Positions 7,930 to 15,055 of a stretch of DNA of 64,000 bases are shown here, in pieces. The position numbers and the translations under genes are program-made. The stretch comes from Verrucomicrobiota bacterium. GTDB lineage: Bacteria > Verrucomicrobiota > Verrucomicrobiia > JADLBR01. The first letter of the stretch is position 1. Every line of letters begins with the position of its first letter. Where the stretch lies: NCBI GenBank assembly GCA_029560585.1, contig JAKQKQ010000051.1, positions 34,709 to 98,708 on the forward strand, in the 5' to 3' direction. The notes under the pieces were generated by a model that had not been told where the DNA came from, ran no database searches, and was given only the letters and a program-made list of their open reading frames with translations.

Positions 7930-8922
7930 ATGAACGGTTACGAGCGGTATTGTGCGACGGTGCGGGGAGGCGGGGTGGACATTCCCCCGAGGACGCCGAT
8001 CCTGATGCAATTCGCCGCGGAGTATATCGGATCGAACTACGGGGCGTTCGCGTCGGACCACCGGGTGCTGGTCGAGGCGAACCTGAAGTGTGCCGAGCGA
8101 TTCGGGATGGACCAGGTCAGCGCCATTTCGGACCCGTATCGGGAGACGGAGGGTTTTGGCGGGGTGACGACATACGTCCAGGATGGCGTGCCGCGGTGCA
8201 CGCATCCCCTGGAGGAATCGGCGGACCTGTCGTTGCTCAAGAGGCCGGATGCGGCGGTGAGCGTGCGGATGTGCGACCGGGTGGAGGCCGTCCGTCTATT
8301 CAAGGCGCGGGCCGGGGGCCGCTACTCGATATTGGGCTGGATCGAGGGGCCCGCCGCGGAAGCGGCGGATGTGCGTGGGGTGCAGAACTTTCTGATGGAT
8401 CTGATGGAGGAGCCGGAATTCGCGTGCGCGCTGATGGACCGGTGCGTGGAGGCGGGCATCGAGTTTGCGCGCGCACAGTTCGAGGCCGGCGCGGATACGA
8501 TCGGCATCGGCGATGCGATCGCGAGCCAGGTGTCGCCAGCCGTATATTCGGGTTTGATCCAGCCGCGGGAGAAGCGCCTGGTCAAGGCGATCCAGGCGAT
8601 GGGGGCGTGGGTCAAGCTGCACATCTGTGGCAACATCACGCACCTGCTGCCGGGGATCGCGGATCTCGGCGTGGAGGTGCTCGATGTGGACCACATGGTG
8701 GATCTGCGGGCGGTGCGTGCGGCGGTGGGGCCGAAGGTGGCCCTGACGGGCAACATCGATCCTGCGGCCGGGGTATTGCGCGGCGAGCCCGCGGCGATCC
8801 GTGCGAAGATGAAGCAGTGCCTCGCGGAGGCGGGGGCCCCGTACATGGCGAACGCGGGATGCGAGATCCCGGCGGGCACCCCGGAGGCGAACCTGCTGGC
8901 GGTGTGCGAGCCGCTCCGGTGA
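7930..8922 (+). CDS. uroporphyrinogen decarboxylase-fold methyltransferase (MtaA/CmuA-like)
   Basis: 330 aa from ATG 7930. The sequence has the UroD/MtaA fold but carries the zinc ligands of cobamide-dependent methyltransferases: His231-x-Cys233 in KLHICGNITHLLPG and Cys311 in NAGCEIPAGTP, an H-x-C-x(n)-C pattern absent from true HemE. DTIGIGDAIASQVSP and VALTGNIDPAAGVLRG are typical of the corrinoid-using branch. It probably moves a methyl group between a methylated corrinoid or methyl compound and a thiol or folate acceptor in the cytoplasm. No corrinoid protein gene is adjacent, so the substrate is unknown. It is not a haem-synthesis gene by motif. Confidence 0.8.
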   Translation: MNGYERYCATVRGGGVDIPPRTPILMQFAAEYIGSNYGAFASDHRVLVEANLKCAERFGMDQVSAISDPYRETEGFGGVTTYVQDGVPRCTHPLEESADLSLLKRPDAAVSVRMCDRVEAVRLFKARAGGRYSILGWIEGPAAEAADVRGVQNFLMDLMEEPEFACALMDRCVEAGIEFARAQFEAGADTIGIGDAIASQVSPAVYSGLIQPREKRLVKAIQAMGAWVKLHICGNITHLLPGIADLGVEVLDVDHMVDLRAVRAAVGPKVALTGNIDPAAGVLRGEPAAIRAKMKQCLAEAGAPYMANAGCEIPAGTPEANLLAVCEPLR

Positions 8923-8986
8923 GGCGGGGGCGCGGCCGACGGGGGCCACGGGCCAGAAGATTCCCGGAGAAATCACTTCCGGTTTT

Positions 8987-9003
8987 ATTGTGCTCGGCAC
9001 AAT
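8987..9003. promoter_or_regulatory. operator-like palindrome upstream of the cytochrome operon
   Basis: ATTGTGC-TCG-GCACAAT is a perfect 7-bp inverted repeat with a 3-nt spacer, in a locally AT-rich patch 166 bp before the tetraheme cytochrome start. It is unlike the REP families in the window and has the size of a dimeric repressor site. The binding protein is unknown. Confidence 0.45.
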
Positions 9004-9117
9004 ATTAGATTTGATGAAGGTGGCGTCGGACGCGGTGGCGCGGATTTCGGTGTGCGGGGGCGTGCGCGTGGCGCGTGCCCTCGGGCATCGAGCGCGCCCG
9101 ATTTTTCGGCCGTTGTC

Positions 9118-9131
9118 TTGATCGAGATCAA
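9118..9131. promoter_or_regulatory. FNR/CRP-family binding site
   Basis: TTGATCGAGATCAA matches the FNR consensus TTGAT-N4-ATCAA exactly. Its centre is about 44 bp before the ATG at 9169; if it acts at -41.5, transcription would start around 9166 with almost no leader, and CATGGT at 9154-9159 would be a poor -10. The match and its place before a respiratory operon suggest anaerobic or nitric-oxide-linked control. No FNR-type regulator is encoded in the window. Confidence 0.6.
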
Positions 9132-9168
9132 GGCGGCCTTGGCGGTCCGGCGCCATGGTGAGGTTGCG

Positions 9169-9825
9169 ATGCGGAATGATCGCCGCACAACGGACGCCAC
9201 TGGTCGATCGGGTCTTGTATTCCTGGCCCTGATCGCATCGGTGCTGCCCCTGCCCGGCGGGGAATCCGCCGCCACGGCGACCCCCGCGCTGCCCGTCGTG
9301 ACGAAACCCACTCCGACCCAGCCCGCGGTCGGCCTGCCGACGGACAGGCACCTCGACAAGGAGCCGCCCAGGGCGACCCATGGGCTCGACCTCGTCAAGA
9401 TGGGTTGGACGTACAACTGCATGGATTGCCACCGCCTGCTCGAGGCCAAATGGCACCGCGACGCACCGATGGTGGAGCACCAGAACATCAGGCTGATCCA
9501 TGGCGAAAACCGTTTCTGCCTGAATTGCCATCACCCGACCAATCGCAACGCCTTTGTCGATTACGACGGATCGGAGATCGCCGAGTCGGATGTCGTCCGC
9601 CTGTGCGCGAAGTGCCATGGGACGACTTTTCGCGACTGGCAGGCCGGGGTGCACGGGCGCCGCAATGGTTACTGGGACACGGCCAGCGGATCCCGTTCCC
9701 AGCTGCGCTGCATCCAGTGCCATGACCCCCATGCGCCAAAGTTCCCCGTCATGAAACCGCTGGCTCCGCCCACCTACCCGGCCCGTGCGGCGCATCCGCC
9801 AACCGAGGGGAGGGCACAGCATTGA
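9169..9825 (+). CDS. periplasmic tetraheme cytochrome c
   Basis: 218 aa from ATG 9169, chosen because it begins an N-terminal signal segment (residues 15-30 hydrophobic). Four CxxCH haem-binding motifs at Cys84 (CMDCH), Cys117 (CLNCH), Cys146 (CAKCH) and Cys181 (CIQCH), with extra His residues available as sixth ligands. The linker after the signal is Pro/Thr-rich. It overlaps the start of the ferredoxin-like gene by 4 bp, so it is the first gene of the operon running to about 14.06 kb. Likely role: electron carrier between the membrane Fe-S/NrfD module and the octaheme enzyme. It resembles no named cytochrome that I can identify with certainty. Confidence 0.85.
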   Translation: MRNDRRTTDATGRSGLVFLALIASVLPLPGGESAATATPALPVVTKPTPTQPAVGLPTDRHLDKEPPRATHGLDLVKMGWTYNCMDCHRLLEAKWHRDAPMVEHQNIRLIHGENRFCLNCHHPTNRNAFVDYDGSEIAESDVVRLCAKCHGTTFRDWQAGVHGRRNGYWDTASGSRSQLRCIQCHDPHAPKFPVMKPLAPPTYPARAAHPPTEGRAQH

Positions 9826-10796
9826 ACCCCGTGGAGCCAGCCGACGGAGACAGCCGCACGGTCGAGCAGGCCTGCAGCCCGTTGACGCGCAGGACCTTTC
9901 TCAAGGGGTCCGCCGCATCGGCCGTTGGCCTCGCGGCGATGGCCGCCGCCCTCAGACCACTGCTGGCACTCGAGAAAGAGAACCTGACCCTGGACGCCCT
10001 CCTCCAGCGGCACTACCGGGAACTCACCCCCGACCAGCTGGGGCGCATCCTCGATAGGCTCGAGGGCGAGTGCGAGCGAACCTACGGCGTCCATCCCGAG
10101 ATCCGCGATATCCGACCCCGCGATGGGACGGAATTCGCCTATGCGCTCAATCTCGGGCGCTGCATCGGCTGCAGGAAGTGCGCCCACGCCTGCCTCCGTG
10201 AGAACAATCAGTCCCGCGACTCGGATGAGGATATCAACATGTCCTACATCCGCGTCCTGGAACTGGAGAAGGGCGGCATCGATCTCGAGACGTCCGACCA
10301 TTACTACGATCCCGGGACGGTGCCCCGCCCCGGAAAGTACTACATGCCGGTCCAGTGCCAGCAGTGCCGCGAGGCGCCCTGCACGAAGGTGTGTCCCGTC
10401 CGCGCCACATGGAAGGAGCCCGACGGGGTCGTCGTCGTGGACTACAACTGGTGCATCGGCTGCCGCTACTGCATGGCGGCATGCCCCTACGACGCGCGGC
10501 GATTCAATTACTCCAAGCCCAAATTGGCGGCGAAGCACATCAACCCGGATCAGGGATACCTGAGCAATCGCATCCGGCCCAAGGGCGTCGTGGAGAAATG
10601 CACCTTCTGCCTGCACCGCACGCGCGAGGGCAAGTACCCCGCATGCCTCGAGGTGTGCCCCACCGGCGCCCGCGTCTTCGGGAACATCCGGGACCCCGAC
10701 AGCGAGATCAATTACATCCTCCAGAACAAGCGCGTCTACGTCCTCAAGGAGGACGTCGGGACCCGGCCCCGGTTCTACTACTTCTTCGACAAATGA
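9822..10796 (+). CDS. Tat-exported four-cluster [4Fe-4S] protein (DsrO/NrfC/HybA type)
   Basis: 324 aa from TTG 9822 (GTG 9831 in frame is an alternative). A Tat signal TRRTFLKGSAASAVGLAAMAA lies at residues 22-42. Four cysteine clusters follow: Cys114/117/120/124, Cys179/182/187/191, Cys211/214/217/221 and Cys260/263/275/279, the last with the long CX11C spacing seen in NrfC, HybA and DsrO. It should carry electrons on the periplasmic side from the NrfD-type quinol subunit encoded next, whose ATG overlaps its stop. An insertion between clusters 1 and 2 (residues ~125-178) is longer than in a minimal NrfC, as in DsrO/HybA. Confidence 0.9.
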   Translation: MNPVEPADGDSRTVEQACSPLTRRTFLKGSAASAVGLAAMAAALRPLLALEKENLTLDALLQRHYRELTPDQLGRILDRLEGECERTYGVHPEIRDIRPRDGTEFAYALNLGRCIGCRKCAHACLRENNQSRDSDEDINMSYIRVLELEKGGIDLETSDHYYDPGTVPRPGKYYMPVQCQQCREAPCTKVCPVRATWKEPDGVVVVDYNWCIGCRYCMAACPYDARRFNYSKPKLAAKHINPDQGYLSNRIRPKGVVEKCTFCLHRTREGKYPACLEVCPTGARVFGNIRDPDSEINYILQNKRVYVLKEDVGTRPRFYYFFDK

Positions 10797-12031
10797 GGCA
10801 CTATCTCACATTCCTCTGGCGCATCGCCCGCCTCTCCTTTCAGGGGGGATGGAGGTTCTACGCGTGGATGACGCTGCTGACCGCGATCGCGCTCGTCGGC
10901 CTCAACGCGTACGCCACGCAGCTCGTCGATGGCCTGTCCACGACCGGCATGACCAACCAGGTGAGCTGGGGCGCGTACATCGCCAACTTCACTTTCCTGG
11001 TCGGCGTCGCCGCCGCGGCCGTCATGCTCGTGATACCGGCCTACGTATACAAGAAGGGATTCATGCACGAGGTCGTCATCTTTGGCGAGCTGATGGCCAT
11101 CGCCGTCATCATCATGTGCCTGCTCTTCGTGACCGTGGATCTCGGGCATCCGGAGCGCTTCCACCACATGATCCCGCCATTTGGCATGTTCAATTGGCCG
11201 GGGTCGATCCTCTCCTGGGACGTCATTGTCCTGAACGGCTACCTCTTGCTCAACATGCACATCTGCGGCTACCTCCTTTACAAGAAGTACCTGGGGCGCC
11301 CGCCGACGAAGGCTTTCTACATACCTTTCGTTTTCATCGCCATCGCCTGGGCCATCAGCATCCACACCGTCACCGCATTCCTCTACGTCGGCCTCGCGGG
11401 ACGATCTTACTGGCACAATCCCATCGTCGCGCCCCGTTTTCTGGCATCCGCTTTCGCGGCCGGCCCGGCGCTGCTGATCCTGACGTTCCAGGTCATCCGG
11501 AAGTTCACGCGCTATTGGATCGGTGACGAGCCGATCTTCATGCTGCGGATGATCATGACGGTGGCGATGCTCATCAACGTTTTCCTGCTCGGCTGCGAGG
11601 TCTTCACGGAGTTCTATGCGCCCACGGCGCACTCCGCGGCCGCCCGGTATCTCTATTTCGGGCTCCACGGCCACGGCGGACTCATGCCGTGGATATGGAC
11701 GGCCGTCGCGCTGGACTTCGTGGGCCTCGGCCTGCTGATCACGCCATTGAGCCGCAGGATCTCCTGGCTCAACGTCGCTTGCGCCACCTGCTTTCTCGGC
11801 ATCTGGATCGAGAAGGGCATGGGCCTCATCATCCCGGGATTCGTCCCCTCGCCGCTCGGGCAGGTGGTGGAATACCTCCCGTCGCCCAACGAGTCGCTCG
11901 TCTGCCTCGGGATCTGGGCATTCGGCGCCCTGCTGTACTCTTGGATGCTCCACGTCGCGATCCCGATCATGCGGGGCCAGCTCCGGGCGAATCCCGGCGA
12001 TACCGCTCCCGGGCCGCGAGCGGCGATTTGA
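10793..12031 (+). CDS. NrfD/PsrC/DsrP-family integral membrane quinol dehydrogenase subunit
   Basis: 412 aa from ATG 10793, which overlaps the preceding stop. About ten hydrophobic helices are visible, e.g. YIANFTFLVGVAAAAVMLVI, VIFGELMAIAVIIMCLLFVT and VACATCFLGIWIEKGMGLII. The size and the late IEKGMGLIIPGFVPSPLG segment fit the 10-helix DsrP/HmcC/ActC branch rather than the 8-helix PsrC type. It probably oxidises (mena)quinol and passes electrons to the Fe-S subunit. Strict pairing with the previous gene supports this. The partner reductase is probably the octaheme protein 40 bp downstream. Confidence 0.9.
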   Translation: MRHYLTFLWRIARLSFQGGWRFYAWMTLLTAIALVGLNAYATQLVDGLSTTGMTNQVSWGAYIANFTFLVGVAAAAVMLVIPAYVYKKGFMHEVVIFGELMAIAVIIMCLLFVTVDLGHPERFHHMIPPFGMFNWPGSILSWDVIVLNGYLLLNMHICGYLLYKKYLGRPPTKAFYIPFVFIAIAWAISIHTVTAFLYVGLAGRSYWHNPIVAPRFLASAFAAGPALLILTFQVIRKFTRYWIGDEPIFMLRMIMTVAMLINVFLLGCEVFTEFYAPTAHSAAARYLYFGLHGHGGLMPWIWTAVALDFVGLGLLITPLSRRISWLNVACATCFLGIWIEKGMGLIIPGFVPSPLGQVVEYLPSPNESLVCLGIWAFGALLYSWMLHVAIPIMRGQLRANPGDTAPGPRAAI

Positions 12032-12071
12032 AGACCAACCCGAACGACAACCCGATACGACAGAGAACCCC

Positions 12072-13517
12072 ATGAAAAACGCCAAACGCATCGCACCCTG
12101 GTTCGCCCTCGTCGCCGCGTGGGCACAGCCCACCGCCGAGGCCGGATTCACGATGAAGGAACTCTCGAAGGAAAGCAGGGACTGCGTCGCCTGCCACAAG
12201 GTCGAGAGCGCCTCCATCTACGCCCAGTGGGGATCGAGCAAACATTTCCGCGGCAACATCGGCTGCTTCGAGTGCCACATGGCGAACGAGAAGGACCCCG
12301 ACGCGGTCCGCCATCACGACCAGTGGATATCGGTCATCGTGTCGCCCAAGGACTGCGCGCGGTGCCACGAGCAAGAGGTGGCGGAGTTCAATGGCTCGCA
12401 CCACGCCAAGGGCGCCCGGATCCTCGGCTCGCTCGACAACGTCCTCGCCGAGGTCGTCGAGGGCAACCGGGGATTCAAGACTGCGTCATTTCCTCACGGC
12501 GTCTCCGCGGCCGCCGTCAACGGCTGTTGGCAGTGCCATGGCACCGAGGTCAAGATCCTCGCCGACGGCAAACTCGATCCCGCGACCTGGCCCAACACCG
12601 GCATCGGCCGCCTGAACCCGGACGGGAGCGAGGGCTCTTGCACCGCCTGCCACGGGCGCCACGAGTTCTCGGCCGCGCAGGCGCGCACCCCGGCCACCTG
12701 TGGCAAGTGCCACATGGGGCCGGATCACCCGCAGATCGAGATCTTCAACGAGTCCAAACACGGCATCGCCTATTACGCCAACGTCGAGCACATGAGACTC
12801 GACAACGAGAAGTGGATCGTCGGCGAGGATTACACCGCGGCCCCGACCTGCGCGACCTGCCACATGAGCGCGACGAAAACCAAACCCGTCACCCACGATG
12901 TCGGGATGCGGATCTCCTGGAACAACCGCCCCGAGATCTCTATCCGCCCCGAGCTTTCCGATGCCAAGATGGGCCTGCCCGGCAAGGACATCCCCTGGAC
13001 GACGCGCCGGGCCAACATGGTCGATGTCTGCACCAGTTGCCATAACAAGAATTTCGTGGACGCCTTTTACGCGCAATACGACGGGCTCATCGAACTGTAC
13101 CACGAGAAATTTGCGAAGCCCGGCATGGCGCTCTACGAGGCCGCGGGGCCGCTGCTGCACAAGCCAAAGTTCAGCAACAAGATCGACTTCACGTGGTTCG
13201 AGATCTGGCATCACGAGGGCCGCCGCGCGCGCCACGGCGTGTCCATGATGGGCCCCGACTACACGCACTGGCACGGGACCTACGAGGTGGCCCGGAACTT
13301 CTATTCGGAGTACATCCCGGAACTCCGGGAACTCGCCGAACACCACATGCGCGATCAGGATCCCGCGAAGAAGACCGCCGCGGAGAACCTGTCAAAGCTG
13401 CTGGATGAGACTCTCGGGAGCGACAACCACAAGTGGTTTCTGAACAGGATGGATCCCGCGGAGCAGGCCCTGCGGGAGAAGAGCCGGCAGGAATTCATGC
13501 GGCGGTACGGCAAGTAG
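12072..13517 (+). CDS. octaheme cytochrome c of the hydroxylamine oxidoreductase (HAO/eHao-like) family
   Basis: 481 aa with a signal peptide (cleavage near AEA-GF, residue 24). Eight CxxCH motifs begin at Cys38, 65, 95, 152, 190, 210, 260 and 320. Conserved HAO-family blocks are present: GKCHMGPDHPQIEIFNESKH around haem 6 and HEGRRARHGVSMMGPDYTHW at about 381-400. In this family haem 4 (CWQCH, 152-156) is the active site; oxidative HAOs crosslink a Tyr to it (P460), whereas reductive eHao enzymes lack that Tyr. Tyr397, 404, 411 and 414 are candidates, but alignment is needed to decide. Coupling to a quinol module suggests a reductase of nitrite or hydroxylamine; other octahaem substrates such as sulfite are not excluded. 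Confidence 0.85.
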   Translation: MKNAKRIAPWFALVAAWAQPTAEAGFTMKELSKESRDCVACHKVESASIYAQWGSSKHFRGNIGCFECHMANEKDPDAVRHHDQWISVIVSPKDCARCHEQEVAEFNGSHHAKGARILGSLDNVLAEVVEGNRGFKTASFPHGVSAAAVNGCWQCHGTEVKILADGKLDPATWPNTGIGRLNPDGSEGSCTACHGRHEFSAAQARTPATCGKCHMGPDHPQIEIFNESKHGIAYYANVEHMRLDNEKWIVGEDYTAAPTCATCHMSATKTKPVTHDVGMRISWNNRPEISIRPELSDAKMGLPGKDIPWTTRRANMVDVCTSCHNKNFVDAFYAQYDGLIELYHEKFAKPGMALYEAAGPLLHKPKFSNKIDFTWFEIWHHEGRRARHGVSMMGPDYTHWHGTYEVARNFYSEYIPELRELAEHHMRDQDPAKKTAAENLSKLLDETLGSDNHKWFLNRMDPAEQALREKSRQEFMRRYGK

Positions 13518-13535
13518 GGGGCAACGATCGGCACG

Positions 13536-14063
13536 ATGCCCGACCACCCGAAAGCGCCAGCCAGCGTTGACCCCGCCAACGGGATTGGCAGGGGCCAACC
13601 GTGCCGCTGGGGCACGGAGGATTTCCTCTCCATGGGCGAAGAGGGGCTCCGGTCACACCTCCTGGATCGCGCGCTCTGGGCGCACGGGAAATACCCGGAT
13701 CTGGACTGCGCGCGAATCGGTGAGTTCCTCATCGACCCGGGGTGCCTTCGCTATCCCGCGCGGCTCGTCTTCGATTTTGGCGACATGGCGCCGCACCAGT
13801 TTGTCCAACCGGGGCCCACGCCCGAAGACCCCGCGTCCGGCGAGATGGAGATTTTTGTTCACCCCGCCCTCCGCCTGCACGAGGGTTTCATTCCGGCCGC
13901 CGTCGCCTACGCCGTGCCGCAGATCAACTACGGTGATGCGGCGACCGACGAGCACTGCCTGCTCTACGGTGCCACCCTCTTGGGGGTGACGGCCGATGAA
14001 TATTACGCGCGACTTTGCACCGTGGCGGATGCCGTCGGCGCTGCGGCGAGATACCGCACCTGA
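13536..14063 (+). CDS. hypothetical protein of the HAO-type operon
   Basis: 175 aa, 18 bp after the octaheme gene on the same strand, so probably co-transcribed. Not recognised. No signal peptide, membrane helix or CxxCH. It has an acidic, aromatic-rich middle (FLIDPGCLRYPARLVFDFGD) and an all-alpha-looking C-terminal part with EIFVHPALRLHEGFIPAAVA, VPQINYGDAATDEHCLLYGA and a final GVTADEYYARLCTVADAVG. Invariant-looking His, Asp and Cys residues could bind metal. It may be an assembly or maturation factor for the respiratory complex, but this rests only on location. Confidence 0.6.
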   Translation: MPDHPKAPASVDPANGIGRGQPCRWGTEDFLSMGEEGLRSHLLDRALWAHGKYPDLDCARIGEFLIDPGCLRYPARLVFDFGDMAPHQFVQPGPTPEDPASGEMEIFVHPALRLHEGFIPAAVAYAVPQINYGDAATDEHCLLYGATLLGVTADEYYARLCTVADAVGAAARYRT

Positions 14064-14474
14064 CCGGAAACTTCACGCTGTTCGGGGGCGCGGCTCATGC
14101 CCCGCCCCAGGATCCGGGCTTGGAGGGCTTTGGACTGCGGTGGCAGAGTCCGGCGGTTGCCGGACTCTGCCACCGCAGTGCAGAACGGCCCTGCCCCCAG
14201 AAGTTTCATCATGACTAATCCGGCGCGTGGACGATTCTGGCGGCGCCGCCCCGGCGCGCCGGGGGCGGCGCTACCTCGAAAATAGGATCCTCCCGCAGAG
14301 ACGCAGGGACGCGGGGAGGTTCTTGCCGGTTGGAGGAGGCATTTTCGTATCTGGTGGTGCCCCGCCGCGCGGGGCATGGAATCTAGCTGGAGAATTCCTG
14401 TAGCCGTGAGGTAGGCAATCCTGCCTGCCGCTCGAGACCGGGTGCCTTGGCCGACGTCGACCCAGCCCCTTGGC
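14064..14474. repeat. composite repeat region (family D, F and C)
   Basis: 411 bp without a gene. Positions 14066-14290 form a composite: GTTCGGGGGCGCGGCTCATG, a 2 x GGCAGAGTCCGGCG-type palindrome around 14141-14180, then AGAAGTTTCATCATGACTAA and a CCCCGGCGCGCCGGGG hairpin. The same blocks occur in inverted order at 46383-46681. Then follow the GCCGCGCGGGGCATGGAATC element (14351-14399, family F) and a family C unit (14401-14460, AGGCAATCCTGCCTGCC). No coding signal seen. Confidence 0.8.
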
Positions 14475-14957
14475 TCACTCCCAGCCCGAGATATTCAGCA
14501 GGGCGGTCTGCGTTTCGACGAGACGCTCGTTGACGTCGCGCAGGCGGCGGCTGAGCTGCGTGGCGATCCCGACCACGAGGTTGCCTCCCGCGACGGGGCT
14601 GGTCTCGAGGAAGGACTCGAGATTCTCGCGGCTGATGCGCCAGACCTGGGTGAACTCGCGGGCGATGACCGTCGCGCTCGCGCTGGACGGGTCGAAGATG
14701 TTGACTTCGCCGAACGAGGCCCCCGGCTGGATGCGACCGAGCAAAAACTCCCGGTTGTGGGCAACTCGGCTTGCGTGCAGCAGACCGCCGATCACGAGAT
14801 AGAGGCAATCCTGGGGATCGCCCTGCTTGATGACCTCTTGGCCCGATTGGAACGACAGGAACTCACCATACGAACTGAGCAGTAGCCGATCATCTTCCGA
14901 CAGGTCGGCCACTATGCCGATGGCAGGCAATTCGGGTGTCTCTAGAGAGGTTGTCAT
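14475..14957 (-). CDS. stand-alone cyclic nucleotide-binding domain protein
   Basis: 160 aa. A single cNMP-binding beta-roll is visible: LSFQSGQEVIKQGDPQDCLY leads to LVIGGLLHASRV and the phosphate-binding-cassette region IQPGASFGEVNIFDPSSASA (GE present, but the usual RxA end is SAS-A, so cAMP binding is doubtful). A C-terminal helix LSRRLRDVNERLVETQTALL resembles the coiled dimerisation helix of CRP, but no helix-turn-helix follows. Hence it cannot bind DNA in the usual way and is not the regulator of the FNR box at 9118. It is divergent from the aminotransferase gene. Confidence 0.8.
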   Translation of the reverse strand: MTTSLETPELPAIGIVADLSEDDRLLLSSYGEFLSFQSGQEVIKQGDPQDCLYLVIGGLLHASRVAHNREFLLGRIQPGASFGEVNIFDPSSASATVIAREFTQVWRISRENLESFLETSPVAGGNLVVGIATQLSRRLRDVNERLVETQTALLNISGWE

Positions 14958-15055
14958 ACTTGCAATTTATGCCCAATTCCGGGGGCAGGGCAATCCTTTT
15001 GGTTGCCTGTAATTCGGGCTAGCGGAGCGCGGTGGTGTCTCTATATCGGTGGGGC

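Noticed and set aside
7930..8922. hemE (uroporphyrinogen decarboxylase) annotation
   Set aside because: It carries the H-x-C...C zinc motif of methyltransferases.
10778..12217. 479-aa minus frame opposite the NrfD-type gene
   Set aside because: Low-complexity His/Arg/Asp-rich translation across two real genes with transmembrane and CxxCH features on the other strand.
14475..14957. Cyclic-nucleotide-binding protein as the regulator of the FNR box
   Set aside because: It lacks a helix-turn-helix, so it cannot bind the box directly.
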